Of a DNA stretch of 64,000 nt, positions 63,768 to 64,000 are shown in pieces. This stretch comes from an uncultured Acetatifactor sp. Lineage in GTDB: Bacteria; Bacillota; Clostridia; Lachnospirales; Lachnospiraceae. The position numbers and the translations under genes are program-made. Positions within the stretch are counted from its first letter, which is position 1; each line of letters begins with the position of its first letter. The stretch covers positions 62,001 through 126,000 of the forward strand of contig CANPWA010000002.1 in assembly GCA_947581865.1 (NCBI GenBank). Direction: 5' to 3'. Under the pieces are notes generated by a model. That model made no database searches. It was not told the origin of the DNA and was given only the letters and a program-made list of their open reading frames with translations.

Positions 63768-64000
63768 AAAAATATGTCAAGGCAGTCACAAACCTGGCGA
63801 TTTCACTGTGTATTCTGTTGCTGATCATCTTTTTGGTGCCAAGGCTTTTGGTATTTTTTGCGCCTTTTGTGGCGGGTTGGATCATCGCCTGGATCGCGTC
63901 TCCACCCGTTCATTTTTTTGAGGAGAAGCTCAAGATCAAGAGAAAGGCGGGAAGCGCCGTCGTGATCGTGACTGTCATCTGCCTGGTGCTTCTGGTGATC
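63764..64000 (+). CDS. AI-2E-family transporter (3' end outside window)
   Basis: 79 residues visible from an ATG overlapping the engB stop. It starts [19 protein letters not shown], with a long hydrophobic helix pair, VPRLLVFFAPFVAGWIIAWIASPPVHFFEEKLKIKRK, then a third helix. This is the N-terminal pattern of the AI-2E/YdiK/PerM family of eight-helix membrane exporters. Incomplete, so the assignment rests on the first 80 residues. Confidence 0.75.
   Translation, partial: MKKYVKAVTNLAISLCILLLIIFLVPRLLVFFAPFVAGWIIAWIASPPVHFFEEKLKIKRKAGSAVVIVTVICLVLLVI

Overview
The window looks like a chromosomal segment of a spore-forming, anaerobic, gut-type Firmicute, most probably of the Lachnospiraceae. 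This is inferred from gene content: a DUF4317 gene, an alpha/beta-type small acid-soluble spore protein, a Spo0A-type DNA-binding protein, a SpoVB-like flippase, a CIRCE-controlled groESL operon, RqcH, a bile-salt-hydrolase-type amidase and a NuoG-like formate dehydrogenase. No insertion sequence, prophage, CRISPR array or rRNA was seen, and most genes have strong AGGAGG-like ribosome binding sites.

Layout. 1-8.6 kb: the end of an RND efflux pump with a TetR regulator, tRNA-Thr(GGU) followed by trmO (whose product modifies that class of tRNA), a Ca2+/Na+ exchanger, a membrane diguanylate cyclase, malQ and a CYTH protein. 8.9-17.1 kb: a FliD-like internally duplicated protein, a DJ-1 family protein, an M18 aminopeptidase, a CspA-like subtilase, a histidine phosphatase, and (minus strand) a bile-salt-hydrolase-like enzyme and DUF4317. 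17.4-24.9 kb: one gene for a 2,496-residue secreted Ig-like/LRR protein. 25.2-30.8 kb: a Spo0A homologue that has lost most of its receiver domain, glgA, a SpoVB-like flippase and rqcH (minus). 31.0-35.3 kb: a polar amino acid ABC transporter, a DUF1905/C39-like protein and a metallo-beta-lactamase-fold protein. 35.6-41.7 kb: groES-groEL behind a perfect CIRCE operator, a GtrII-type membrane protein, a GH43 glycosidase and an FMN-dependent oxidoreductase.

41.7-57.8 kb is the metabolic core, with every gene on the plus strand: molybdenum cofactor synthesis (moeA, a mobA-mobB fusion, a second molybdopterin-binding protein, moaC, moaA, a MOSC-mogA fusion), molybdate uptake (modABC), a lipoprotein serpin, fdhD, a NuoF-FeS/GltD-like flavoprotein and a cysteine-type formate dehydrogenase. 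Together these can import molybdate, build and sulfurate bis-MGD cofactor and deliver it to one enzyme coupling formate/CO2 to NAD(P)H. moaD and moaE are not in the window. 57.9-64 kb: a transaldolase-like aldolase, a DUF305 protein, a forespore SASP gene with a sigma-G-like promoter, then the protein quality-control run tig, clpP, clpX, engB and the start of an AI-2E-family transporter gene.

The points most worth a second look are the receiver-deleted Spo0A homologue, the tRNA-Thr/trmO pairing, the compact Mo-uptake/cofactor/formate-dehydrogenase locus with its two gene fusions, a 20-bp perfect palindrome before moeA and a 24-nt one before clpP, and the giant surface protein with four tandem C-terminal modules.
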